The notes under the pieces: generated by a model
Seen by the model: the letters and a program-made list of their open reading frames with translations, nothing else
Told to the model about the DNA's origin: nothing
Databases searched by the model: none
Position numbers and translations under genes: made by a program
In this document: positions 7,225 to 15,434 of the stretch, piece after piece
Layout of the letters: every line of letters begins with the position of its first letter
How positions within the stretch are numbered: the stretch's first letter is position 1
Assembly (NCBI GenBank): GCA_963643215.1
Contig: CAVIJY010000039.1
Location: 1-17,666 of the forward strand
Length of the DNA stretch: 17,666 bases
Source: Darwinimomas sp963643215
Lineage (GTDB): Bacteria > Bacillota > Clostridia > Lachnospirales > Lachnospiraceae
Direction of reading: 5' to 3'

Positions 7225-8250
7225 TTATCTAATCATATGTATTTTTCTCATCTTATCCGAAAGAGAATTGTGTTTTAAAACCATCATCCATAGCAAAGAA
7301 CCATATATTCCTGCCAGCAAATATAAGATCCACCACCCCCCCCGAGCATCGTACACCGGAAATGAAGTGATGGCACTAAACGAGCCCCCAATTGCTATGA
7401 TCTGAATCACAATCGCAATCCTAAATGCCAAAAAATGCCAGATAACGATATCAATAGAATTCTTTCCTAAATATATCAAATGCTCAACTAAAGCACTCTT
7501 TTGTACGGCCATACATGCGGCTCCTGAAACATACAGCATAAAATATGTAGCCAAGTACGCTCCAACTACAAAAAGGGCTTTATTATCATAGGTGTTCTCT
7601 GCCAAATCCGACTTGAAAGCATTTGTTATCAGAATATATATGATGATAGAAGCAACCGATATAGGTATCTTAGCAACATGTTTTATATATGATTTAATGT
7701 GATTTTGATAAATATAACCCGAAGAATAAAACATAAGGCATATCAGAGTTCTGCTAATTCTGTAGGGGAAGGTAATCTGAAAGCCTATGATTGTAAAAAT
7801 CATACTAATGATCATTACACTCTGATCGCGATATTTGCATTTTTTTAAGGCAGTCGCTAATACATGAACAATCACACTTATCCAAAACAAAGACGCCAAA
7901 AACCATGTTGCACCCAAAAAAGGAACTTTGTACACTGTGAGAACAATTTTCACTATGTCACTAACCGCTGTGTTTACATCCCAGTTATTATTATAATAAA
8001 GCAGGAAAAAGACTGGATACATAACCAGATTCCACCACCAAAAAGGTAAGAGTAATGAAGCGCCCTTTCTTAAAATATATTCTTTGACGGTTCTTCCTTT
8101 ATTCACATATAGCATACCAGAGATAAAGAAAAAGAATGGCATATGGAATCCATTAATATAATTGGAAAATGGGCCATGTGCATGTGCCCACACAACCAAT
8201 ATAATCCCTATTCCCTTAGCAAGATCCAGCTCTACCCATCTTTCTCTCAT
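7225..8250 (-). CDS. Acyltransferase 3 family membrane protein
   Basis: A 341-residue multi-pass membrane protein, about ten hydrophobic segments, of the acyltransferase-3 family that transfers acetyl or other acyl groups to surface glycans. The N-terminus is diagnostic: R-E-R-W-V-E-L-D-L-A-K-G-I-G-I (2-16), the conserved histidine region VVWAHAHG (19-26), and NGFHMPFFFFISG (33-45). Its likely role is O-acylation of the repeat unit made by this locus. It ends in a short basic tail. A run of eight G residues in the coding strand lies near the 3' end and is described separately. The ATG at 8250 has only a distant GAGG, so the RBS is weak. The gap before it contains a dehydrogenase gene relic. 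Confidence 0.9.
   Translation of the reverse strand: MRERWVELDLAKGIGIILVVWAHAHGPFSNYINGFHMPFFFFISGMLYVNKGRTVKEYILRKGASLLLPFWWWNLVMYPVFFLLYYNNNWDVNTAVSDIVKIVLTVYKVPFLGATWFLASLFWISVIVHVLATALKKCKYRDQSVMIISMIFTIIGFQITFPYRISRTLICLMFYSSGYIYQNHIKSYIKHVAKIPISVASIIIYILITNAFKSDLAENTYDNKALFVVGAYLATYFMLYVSGAACMAVQKSALVEHLIYLGKNSIDIVIWHFLAFRIAIVIQIIAIGGSFSAITSFPVYDARGGWWILYLLAGIYGSLLWMMVLKHNSLSDKMRKIHMIR
7336..7343 (-). repeat. G8 homopolymer within the acyltransferase gene
   Basis: Eight consecutive Cs on the plus strand (G8 in the coding strand) encode Arg303-Gly304-Gly305 of the acyltransferase, just before a Trp-Trp pair at the last membrane segment. Gain or loss of one G would replace the final roughly 36 residues. 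Confidence 0.9.
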
Positions 8251-8296
8251 CTCAATCTTTAATCCTCAATATGCGATCTCAAGTATGTCTGACTCA

Positions 8297-8407
8297 TTAC
8301 TTTTCAATATACTCGTCCTGAATCGGACTGATCCATGACTTGATTTTTTCTGTCTTGTCCGGCACGATATCCACAGCCGTCAAATGATTACACTGTTGCT
8401 TAAGCAT
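8297..8407 (-). pseudogene. Relic of a UDP-glucose 6-dehydrogenase gene
   Basis: In the gap after the 223-residue gene, one minus-strand frame reads a 36-residue stretch containing N-H-L-T-A-V-D-I-V-P, then S-P-I-Q-D-E-Y-I-E-K followed by TAA. This matches the N-terminal Rossmann region of UDP-glucose/GDP-mannose dehydrogenases (second beta strand ending in V-x-A-V-D-I, then SPI-D-x-x-I/Y-I-E-K-Y-L), corresponding to about residues 20-50 of a roughly 390-residue enzyme. The stop falls where family members read EKYL. No other part of the gene is visible, so it cannot be functional. It overlaps the end of the upstream gene by 8 bases; that gene's last codons (V-G-L-T) might align with the Y-V-G-L-S of the dehydrogenase after a small frameshift. 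Confidence 0.8.
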
Positions 8408-9071
8408 CAAATGTCAGGCCGACACTTTCGCCATCATTTTCAATCATCTGGCTCAATACCGCAAAACCCTCGCTCAGAGGAATCGCCTTTGATGTCCAGT
8501 TTTTCAGAGTAAATAGGTTAGAAGGCTCATCAAATACATCAAATTCGTCAGTTCCATCAGTGATTTTCTTCAAGTAAAGCATTTCTACCAAATACAAGGC
8601 TCCCAGGATATTTAGTGCATTCCCCTGCGTTGCTTGTTTCAGCTGCCCATAGCGATTGTGCTTGATGTCTGTAAAAGCGCTCCACCACTGTAACGACTGC
8701 CCGGGCTGATTAATATCCCAATTCATAAACGGTTGTATTTCGATATCGTACTGCACATTGATTTTTTGCCGCCTTATATCCGGTATGTTGTTCAGAATAT
8801 GCTGTGCATAGTCGGTAATCGTTTTTCGATCCGTTGTATTAAAACCGCAAAATTCTTTGAACACAGTATCCAACTCTGCGCCTATTGCCTGGATTAAAAG
8901 AGCATATCCGTTAGAAAATGCATCTAAATTGTCCTCATGCAGCTCTACAAACTCTATAGATTCAATAAAACGCCTTTCGAGCATTAAATAGTATTTCCAA
9001 TGATTTTGGCTAAGTTCTTTTCTGTTCACATCCAGCCCCTTCCCTTGTAAAACCACCCAAACGGTTTTCAT
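8400..9071 (-). CDS. Hypothetical protein with WWxAFxDxKHNR motif
   Basis: Not recognised as a named enzyme. From the ATG at 9071 it is 223 residues, soluble and apparently alpha-helical. The best-conserved-looking part is WWSAFTDIKHNR (129-140), followed by a helix containing GALYLVEMLYLKK (157-169). This W-W-x-x-(Y/F)-x-x-(V/I)-K-H-x-R pattern occurs in uncharacterised bacterial proteins and resembles HEPN-like helical domains, but the R-x(4-6)-H RNase motif is not evident. The frame is open to a GTG at 9110 overlapping the SDR stop by 10 bases; its GAGG is only 2 bases away, so the ATG with GGGA 8 bases upstream is preferred, though not decisively. It is co-directional with, and close to, the SDR gene. 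The C-terminus may be altered by fusion with the adjacent dehydrogenase relic. Confidence 0.65.
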   Translation of the reverse strand: MKTVWVVLQGKGLDVNRKELSQNHWKYYLMLERRFIESIEFVELHEDNLDAFSNGYALLIQAIGAELDTVFKEFCGFNTTDRKTITDYAQHILNNIPDIRRQKINVQYDIEIQPFMNWDINQPGQSLQWWSAFTDIKHNRYGQLKQATQGNALNILGALYLVEMLYLKKITDGTDEFDVFDEPSNLFTLKNWTSKAIPLSEGFAVLSQMIENDGESVGLTFDA

Positions 9072-9100
9072 CTGCTTCGTCCCAAACCGTACCTTCAGCT

Positions 9101-10156
9101 TTAAAAACACATCCTCATTCTTTCATACATGTCGTCCAAATTTACTTCTGCCTTCCATCCAAGTGCTTCAAGCTTCGAAACATCCATTTTTAAAAAGCTC
9201 TCCGGCGGGTACAAATTGTTTCCAATCGTCCCTGCATCATCATTTGTTACCACAGAGATCTTTCCTTCGCACAGCTTATCTGCCACAAGCTGTGCCATCG
9301 CTTTCACTGAGCAGTATGTTTTTGGATTTCCGACATTGTAGACCTCACCGCGCTTACCATTGATAAGCAGCAGCAATATTGCACCCGCCGCATCCATGGC
9401 ATAAAGATACATATTCTCCTTTGATCCGCTGGTATTCAACCGGATGTCCTCTTTATTCATCGCGCATCTTGCCATATAAGCAAATACCCGGTTGTCATCT
9501 TTTTTTACCCCGGGTCCGAAAGTTTGTGCCAACCGCGCTACGGTCACCGGTACGTGCTGTTGTGCGGCATAGGCACAGCAAAGACTTTCGGCAAATCTTT
9601 TTCCTTCCGGATAGCTGCTTCTTACAGATGATATGTCAAGATATCCCAAATCCGGCTCCTTCAGCATCTCTCGAGTTCTTATTTCACCAAAAACCTCCAT
9701 GCTTGAAAGATACACCACTCCGGACACCTGCTTTTCGTATGCAAGCCTCAATATGTTATCAGTTCCCATCGCAATTGTTCGCATCGTGTCAACAGGATTT
9801 GATATGAAGTATTTACTGGCCGTAGGGCAAGCACAGTGAATGATGTAATCAACAGGAGTCTCTATCACAGGAAACATCTCAACACTGCCGCAGATGAAGC
9901 CGATTTCACAATCTGAATCAATCTGCTTTTGAAATAGTTGCTCTGCTCTCTCAACATCGCGAACAAGCGCCAAGATCTTTATTTCAAAATGTTTTGTCAG
10001 GCTATAGTAAGCCAATGCACTTGTCACCGTATAACCAACCAACCCCGTAGCTCCGGTAACAAGGATTGTCCTGCCTCTAAAGCTTTCCCATGGGATATAG
10101 CCGCATGTACTGATGCCATCAAGATCCTGTCTGAAAATCTCATTTTCAACCCACAT
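9101..10156 (-). CDS. Extended SDR / NAD-dependent epimerase-dehydratase family enzyme
   Basis: A 351-residue cytosolic oxidoreductase with the NAD(P)-binding TGATGLVG at 34-41, the YLSSMEVFG strand (149-157; catalytic Ser at 151 or 152) and YPEGK (182-186) giving the Y-x-x-x-K catalytic pair. NVGNP (274-278) is typical of the C-terminal substrate domain. The start at 10156 has AAGGAGT 9 bases upstream; the open frame continues 24 codons further but lacks a better RBS. The gene is 37 bases after an IspD/TarI-like cytidylyltransferase. Such pairs in pneumococcal capsule loci make CDP-alditols (Mnp1/Mnp2 for CDP-mannitol, Abp1/Abp2 for CDP-arabinitol), the second enzyme reducing a CDP-ketose. 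By analogy this enzyme may reduce a CDP-keto-sugar; a simple sugar epimerase is the alternative. Confidence 0.85.
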   Translation of the reverse strand: MWVENEIFRQDLDGISTCGYIPWESFRGRTILVTGATGLVGYTVTSALAYYSLTKHFEIKILALVRDVERAEQLFQKQIDSDCEIGFICGSVEMFPVIETPVDYIIHCACPTASKYFISNPVDTMRTIAMGTDNILRLAYEKQVSGVVYLSSMEVFGEIRTREMLKEPDLGYLDISSVRSSYPEGKRFAESLCCAYAAQQHVPVTVARLAQTFGPGVKKDDNRVFAYMARCAMNKEDIRLNTSGSKENMYLYAMDAAGAILLLLINGKRGEVYNVGNPKTYCSVKAMAQLVADKLCEGKISVVTNDDAGTIGNNLYPPESFLKMDVSKLEALGWKAEVNLDDMYERMRMCF

Positions 10157-10193
10157 TTTTAAATTACTCCTTATGGATAGTCTCAGGTCGGAC

Positions 10194-10913
10194 TCACAGC
10201 CCAAAGATTTGAGAATTCTCCCGGGCATCTATAATTGCACGAAATATATAGAAATCTCCCGGAGTGGTTATCTTGATGTTCTCCGACGGCCCCTCTACTG
10301 TATACAGCTTCTCTCCATATGACTGCATCAGCGATGCCGAATCTATGAATTCTGCCCTTCCTTCAGATCTGGCCTTCATATGATTCCGGTATATCTTATC
10401 CAACACAAAGCATTGCGGTGCCTTTGCCATCTGACAGAACTTGCGAGGCATGATCTTTCCGACACTTCCATCCTCGGCCACCAGAGCTATAGTTTCAATA
10501 GCCGGTGAAACCGTGATTGCATTCCCATTTTCTTTTGCACATGACACACATTTCGCTATAGTATCAATATCAACAAGCGGTCTGACTCCATCATGTATCA
10601 GTACTATACTGTCCTCCGGATACATATCATGCGCTTTTGCTATACCGTTGAAAATCGATTCCTGTCCCGTTGCCCCTCCACGGACGATTGCTTCAACTTT
10701 TGTCAAGCGGTATTGCTCGACCAATTCGTTACAGTGCGGAATCCAATCTTCCAGCATAACCAGAATGATCCCATCAACGCATGACGCCTGCTGAAACAAC
10801 TCCAATGTATAAACAAGGATTGGCTTCCCGTGAAGCTCAAGAAATTGCTTGGGTTTCGTCCTTGTATTCATACGCTGACCTGTCCCACCAGCGAAAATCA
10901 CCGCCACATTCAT
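10194..10913 (-). CDS. IspD/TarI-family cytidylyltransferase
   Basis: A 239-residue enzyme transferring CMP from CTP to a polyol- or sugar-phosphate. The CTP-binding signature FAGGTGQRM is at 7-15, with KPKQF (20-24), the basic-acidic HDGVRP (107-112) and the C-terminal ENIKITTPGD (211-220), all diagnostic of the IspD/TarI group. Its position after a strong promoter, before an SDR and in the same locus as a PF04464 alditol-phosphate transferase argues for a surface CDP-alditol precursor rather than isoprenoid synthesis. The second ATG (10913) starts the family-typical MNVAVIFAGG. The frame also has an ATG at 10925 directly abutting GAAAGG, too close to serve it, while the same GAAAGG lies 12 bases before 10913. 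Confidence 0.9.
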   Translation of the reverse strand: MNVAVIFAGGTGQRMNTRTKPKQFLELHGKPILVYTLELFQQASCVDGIILVMLEDWIPHCNELVEQYRLTKVEAIVRGGATGQESIFNGIAKAHDMYPEDSIVLIHDGVRPLVDIDTIAKCVSCAKENGNAITVSPAIETIALVAEDGSVGKIMPRKFCQMAKAPQCFVLDKIYRNHMKARSEGRAEFIDSASLMQSYGEKLYTVEGPSENIKITTPGDFYIFRAIIDARENSQIFGL

Positions 10914-10960
10914 ACCGTCATTCATCCTTTCAACTTATGTGAAGCCATTCCGGCAACCGA

Positions 10961-10989
10961 TTTATACTGTCACATGCTCACACAGTCAA
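10961..10989 (-). promoter_or_regulatory. Internal sigma-70 promoter before the CDP-alditol genes
   Basis: On the minus strand TTGACT (10989-10984) and TATAAA (10966-10961) are separated by exactly 17 bases, a near-consensus housekeeping promoter. Transcription would start near 10954, about 40 bases before the cytidylyltransferase start. ACTGT/ACAGT half-sites lie 11 bases apart across the spacer and could be a small operator. It lies in a 97-base gap after a membrane-protein gene, so the downstream genes have their own transcription start. Confidence 0.65.
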
Positions 10990-11022
10990 ACTCCACTGTA
11001 CCTTACAAAACGAAGGAACTTT

Positions 11023-12753
11023 TTAATATTTTTCAAGCACTCTCCATTTTTCTGTTTTCAATATTGTACGATACTGATACTTAGATTCATTTACCAGATA
11101 CATCTTTTCTTTGTTCATCACCAATATATCCTGATCATTAAATTTATAATAAACTACCCCTTTCGGGACAGAGTATTGCAGCGTAGTAGCCTGATCTGCT
11201 GCATAGATACTTAGATCTGATTTTTCACGGCATATCTCTATAATGTCGTCCTCAAAAATATTCTCATAGTAATCGCTCTTATTGTGTGCAATATCTGCAA
11301 CATATATCCCTATAGTGCTCATCGTAAGGATCAGAAAAAAACATATCAGACATTTTTTCTGCTTTTTTATGGCAACGATTATCCCTGCGATGATAGCTGC
11401 AAAAGCTGCCATTTGGCAAAATTCGAGAGTGTCAACATAGCCATACCTGTAGTTTTCTTCCACCCAATGTGTAAACAGAGCTGCAACCACGGTGTTGTTC
11501 ATTCCGTATTTTCCGCCAGCCAGCTCATCTGCTACATACCAGACTGTCACTATACCTATGGCAATGGTCACACATATGTACAGTATCTTCTCCCATTTTT
11601 CAGACATCGCTTTATCTTCAAGCAACCCATATAGCGCATATGCATTGGACACAACAGAAATCCCAGCGTAGTATCGCATATAAAACCACATATCAGCTCT
11701 AGTTATATCCACCTCAGCTAAATCCGTGCCATTCCATGTTGTCCTGAACATAGCAATACAAAGTACCGATATTCCTACTATGTTTAAGACTATAAACAGC
11801 GGAATGATCATCTTTACCCAATCTTTTGTTCTGTATGAACATATGAATTGTTTCGCCAGCATAAAAAACGGTATCAGAAACAAGCCAAACGTACTAAGCT
11901 GACCGCACCACAGCCAACCAATCATTACGCCTATGAAGCTTTTAAGCAATGTGGCATTTGTTAACATTGACCTTAAACCGATCGTTATTGATTCCGACGA
12001 TGTGTTGGCTGCGTCCTTGGTAAAATACACGGAATATTGCGGGCGTATCAAATATCTATGAACGCATATCAGTGTGATTGCAACGCAGATAAAGCACAAA
12101 GTTTTTTTCTTATACTCTGTCCCCTGCAAGCAGGCCAAGACCAAGCATATGATTTCTGCTATCAAAAGTACACACCCTCTGCTATTGCTGGCTATTGCGG
12201 CATAAGTAAAGAAGGCCATAAGTACCATGTGGCTGTATGTTGTCTTTTCCTTCGATAATTTTACAATAACATAAAAGCACACAGCGTAAGCTAAAACAAT
12301 CATACCTTCTACCTGCACGCCCAAACTTGTATTAAAGGCCTGAAGGCTGCATGTGCTTATCACCGATATTACCGCTATGATCTTTTCGCTTTTGCTGTTC
12401 TCAAACAGCAAACCTAGTGATTTGTATATAAAGCAAGTAGCTGTTATATGAAGGATCGAGTTTGAAAGCAGCAACGCCTGGGTAAGCAGAAAACTGTTGC
12501 GATATACGAACGGCAGCTTGAATATCCAGCTGTAAAGCAGCGGCGCTATATACCCATAGTAATAATTAAATTTTCTCGAATGCATCCAGTCGAGGCCAGA
12601 CCATTTTGCAGCTATCGCAACCGGTATGAACTCATCTGATGAAAATGAAATCATATGAATGGAAATATTGCACATGATATGTAGAGCAATTAGAAACATG
12701 ACCATATAGATCATATATTTGTTTTCCGTCAAAAAATTCCTAAGTTTTCGCAT
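11023..12753 (-). CDS. Multi-pass membrane protein, GT-C-like or polymerase-like
   Basis: A 576-residue protein with about twelve hydrophobic helices and a soluble tail of about 90 residues. After the first helix an S-S-D-E motif (38-41) in the first outward-facing loop resembles the acidic D-E/D-D catalytic loop of GT-C glycosyltransferases that use polyprenyl-linked donors. I could not assign a named family with confidence. It lies directly after the flippase gene (stop TGA overlaps ATG as TGATG), which is where a Wzy polymerase or a lipid-linked-sugar transferase is expected; no other Wzy is visible in the window. The ATG at 12753 has GAGG 6 bases upstream; a GTG one codon earlier is less well placed. 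Confidence 0.8.
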   Translation of the reverse strand: MRKLRNFLTENKYMIYMVMFLIALHIMCNISIHMISFSSDEFIPVAIAAKWSGLDWMHSRKFNYYYGYIAPLLYSWIFKLPFVYRNSFLLTQALLLSNSILHITATCFIYKSLGLLFENSKSEKIIAVISVISTCSLQAFNTSLGVQVEGMIVLAYAVCFYVIVKLSKEKTTYSHMVLMAFFTYAAIASNSRGCVLLIAEIICLVLACLQGTEYKKKTLCFICVAITLICVHRYLIRPQYSVYFTKDAANTSSESITIGLRSMLTNATLLKSFIGVMIGWLWCGQLSTFGLFLIPFFMLAKQFICSYRTKDWVKMIIPLFIVLNIVGISVLCIAMFRTTWNGTDLAEVDITRADMWFYMRYYAGISVVSNAYALYGLLEDKAMSEKWEKILYICVTIAIGIVTVWYVADELAGGKYGMNNTVVAALFTHWVEENYRYGYVDTLEFCQMAAFAAIIAGIIVAIKKQKKCLICFFLILTMSTIGIYVADIAHNKSDYYENIFEDDIIEICREKSDLSIYAADQATTLQYSVPKGVVYYKFNDQDILVMNKEKMYLVNESKYQYRTILKTEKWRVLEKY

Positions 12754-14201
12754 CACATTCCTCTTTGCTTTAATCTGTTTACAAATATACCCAACGATTC
12801 TTTTTTTACAAAGCAGATTGCAACCATGCCTGCAATGAGTCCAAATCTTATAAAGCTCATATGATATCCAACCATCATGATTGCAGACATGATCATAAAA
12901 ATAACTATTATCGCCAGCATTTGTCTGATATCAAATAACTGCTCTTTATATCTATTTTTTTTGCATACAATCCTCATAAACGCATAGTGGCACAATGAAA
13001 ATGTAAGATAGCTGAATAATGTCGTATATCCGGCAGCCAGATATCCGTACATCGGAATGAAAATATAATTTAATATGATATTCAGTGCCGCGACACCTAT
13101 TGAGGCAATTGATGTCAGCTTGCTTTCTTCAAAATAAAATTCAACATTAACAAAGGGCTGATAAAAAAACATAACCACAATGCTGGCTGCCAGTGGCGGT
13201 ATGATCCATATTGCTTCACGATACTGCTGCGGTGCCACAATTGCCATTACCTCCGGTGCCAGTGCAATCAATATCAGATTTAACATTGCAACGATAGTCA
13301 GTGTCGTAGAACTTGCGACCGGTACAGAATTTATATTTCCGGATTTTATATTGGCATATAGCCATGGCTGCATCGTCTGGTTGATCGCCGAGCTGAAAAT
13401 GGACATACATGATGACAATGAATACGCAACTCCGTATATCGCTGCGTTTGTGGCTCCGTCTATACTATTGATGATTATTCTGTCGGAACTGTGCAGTATC
13501 ACCATGGACAAATAGTACGGTATAAGCGGTCCGTTAAACAGAAATGCTCTCTTCCAGTACTCCTTTCTGAAAAAAGCAAATCTCTTACGACAGTTTAGCC
13601 AAATAAGGAGCACAGCCTCCAATCCATGAACTGCCAGTCTTGCTCCGATTACCGCAGCTGTTTTGTTCTGTGCCAACATCGCTGCAGCAGTCCCGCATAT
13701 CAGCGTCAGCGCACTAAACACAACAGTAACTACAAACAGATGAATATAGTTGTATTCCACGCGCTGTCTTACACTCCAGAATTGAATCGCCGGTATCGTG
13801 AACAGCAACCCGAATATCATAATCGTAAGTGAGGTATCAAGACCTGTGAAGCGATTAATCGCTTCGCGCGTCGATAGATATATGAGCATGGCTGCACCAG
13901 TGATTACAAGACTCAGGCACTGCATGGATGATGTGTATCCGTCCCTGTCTTTATCATATTTTGTCAGGCCAACTACATATCCGCCCCATCCGATCCTGAA
14001 AGTGCCCAATATTTCAAAAATCTCCAGCCACGACAAAAAGACACTGTAGGTCCCGTACTGTTCCGTAGTCATGATCCTAGTGTATATCGGAACTGCTAAA
14101 AACAGCACTCCTCTTTGTATGACATTGCATACCGTAAACCACAGCGTTGCTTTTAAAGGCTTTGACAATCTCCTGTATGACTCTAGGCAGTCAGTAATCA
14201 T
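12753..14201 (-). CDS. Wzx-like polysaccharide flippase
   Basis: A 482-residue protein of the polysaccharide-export MOP superfamily, with about fourteen membrane helices, that moves lipid-linked repeat units across the membrane. The N-terminal region is typical: R-G-V-L-F-L-A-V-P-I-Y-T-R-I-M (30-44) followed by EQYGTYSVFLSW (47-58). A mid-protein SDRIIIN segment (about 243-249) precedes the second helical bundle. Length is normal. Its start overlaps the pyruvyl transferase stop as ATGA, and its stop overlaps the next start, so translation is probably coupled across three genes. Confidence 0.9.
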   Translation of the reverse strand: MITDCLESYRRLSKPLKATLWFTVCNVIQRGVLFLAVPIYTRIMTTEQYGTYSVFLSWLEIFEILGTFRIGWGGYVVGLTKYDKDRDGYTSSMQCLSLVITGAAMLIYLSTREAINRFTGLDTSLTIMIFGLLFTIPAIQFWSVRQRVEYNYIHLFVVTVVFSALTLICGTAAAMLAQNKTAAVIGARLAVHGLEAVLLIWLNCRKRFAFFRKEYWKRAFLFNGPLIPYYLSMVILHSSDRIIINSIDGATNAAIYGVAYSLSSCMSIFSSAINQTMQPWLYANIKSGNINSVPVASSTTLTIVAMLNLILIALAPEVMAIVAPQQYREAIWIIPPLAASIVVMFFYQPFVNVEFYFEESKLTSIASIGVAALNIILNYIFIPMYGYLAAGYTTLFSYLTFSLCHYAFMRIVCKKNRYKEQLFDIRQMLAIIVIFMIMSAIMMVGYHMSFIRFGLIAGMVAICFVKKESLGIFVNRLKQRGM

Positions 14202-15364
14202 AGATTGTCCTCAAGAAACTTTTGAATATAGTGCTTATTCAGTTTTTTATACTGCTGTCTTATGGTATCATAGCTTAATTTTTGTATGTTTAAGACTTTT
14301 ATCAAAGCATCATACAGTCGCCTTCCGTTGATCTCCGCCTCATTCAGCATATACTCTTCCATACCGGCCATCTTGGAGAAGTAGAGCAGCTTTTCATCCC
14401 ATATCATGCCTATGAAAGGTATATCCAGCGCATATGCAGCAATACATGCATGGAGCCGTCCTCCAACAATGCCTTTATAATCACAGATAATTTTTAAAAG
14501 ATCGCTGTCATTTTGCGGCTCTTTTATCTCAAGATTTTTGTTCCCATAAAGGCTCAACAATTTATACCCAAACTTCTTATCGTCCTTTAAGCCATTTGTA
14601 AACAGCTCCCATCTGATGCCGGATTCATCCAGCAGAAGCAGCAACTCACAATATGCTTTCAAAAGTTTTTCCTCTGAAAGCATACCTCCATAACGCCGAA
14701 ACTGGTTCCCTTGTATCAGATTGATTCCTACAATATCGGCTTCTCTGTTGTGCCTGCAGCCATAAGTCTCCGGTATCCAGTATGCAACATCACCTACTCC
14801 CGCACATACTATGTCTGTCCTGATATGGTATTCATCCCGCAGCCTCTTCACCCCATACTGACCATCTCGAGTAGTTATCGCTTTGACGCAGCTCTTGTTC
14901 ACTGTTTTTGTAAGATATCTGCACTTCCAATTGCTATCATCATATCTTTGGATATTGCACGCAGTGAACATTACCGGTATGCCGTGCTTTTCTGCAATAT
15001 TCACTATCAAAGACTCATACGCCCATTGTTTCTGGGTTCCGTACTTTAAACTGCCGTTGGCAAACAGCAACGCGTCCACACCTGCCAGTTTTCTTTTATA
15101 GTATGATCTGCAGTCCACATTCACAGCCAATAGTTCAAGAATGGCGCCGATGCTGCATCCCTTCAGCAATTTAGAGGCAAGGAGTATTCCATAGTACACT
15201 CCTCTTCGTAAGAAACTTCTTTTTTCGTCTCCACCCTCAAAATCTATCTCTATGATTTCATAATCACCAATCGTTTTCACAAGATATTCATTGCATCTCA
15301 CAATGAATGTGTCTCCGTAATTTTTCAGTGAAGCATATCCTGCTATGCCTATTTTCTTGCTCAC
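14198..15364 (-). CDS. Polysaccharide pyruvyl transferase family protein
   Basis: A 388-residue protein of the PF04230 family, which adds pyruvate ketals from phosphoenolpyruvate to sugars of surface polysaccharides. The N-terminal GYASLKNYGD (9-18) is the family's G-Y-x-N-x-G-D-like loop. The C-terminal signature is GGRLHACIAAYAL (301-313), followed by W-D-E-K-L (322-326). The start is a GTG at 15364 with GAGG 8 bases upstream; no ATG fits. It follows the alditol-phosphate transferase after 70 bases that hold only a small 5-base-pair hairpin (15420-15434). A pyruvyl group would make the glycan more acidic; the acceptor sugar cannot be told from sequence. Confidence 0.88.
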   Translation of the reverse strand: MSKKIGIAGYASLKNYGDTFIVRCNEYLVKTIGDYEIIEIDFEGGDEKRSFLRRGVYYGILLASKLLKGCSIGAILELLAVNVDCRSYYKRKLAGVDALLFANGSLKYGTQKQWAYESLIVNIAEKHGIPVMFTACNIQRYDDSNWKCRYLTKTVNKSCVKAITTRDGQYGVKRLRDEYHIRTDIVCAGVGDVAYWIPETYGCRHNREADIVGINLIQGNQFRRYGGMLSEEKLLKAYCELLLLLDESGIRWELFTNGLKDDKKFGYKLLSLYGNKNLEIKEPQNDSDLLKIICDYKGIVGGRLHACIAAYALDIPFIGMIWDEKLLYFSKMAGMEEYMLNEAEINGRRLYDALIKVLNIQKLSYDTIRQQYKKLNKHYIQKFLEDNL

Positions 15365-15434
15365 TATGGCAACCTCAAAACTCCCTTTGAAAGACTATAT
15401 CTACAAATCTGTTGATTATCAGGGCATATCCCTG

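Noticed and set aside
8400..9071. HEPN ribonuclease toxin
   Set aside because: The KHNR motif is suggestive but the R-x(4-6)-H active-site pattern is not visible and no antitoxin-type partner is adjacent.
15420..15434. Small hairpin after the alditol-phosphate transferase stop as a terminator
   Set aside because: Five-base stem with no T-run, and the next gene of the same cluster follows within 70 bases.
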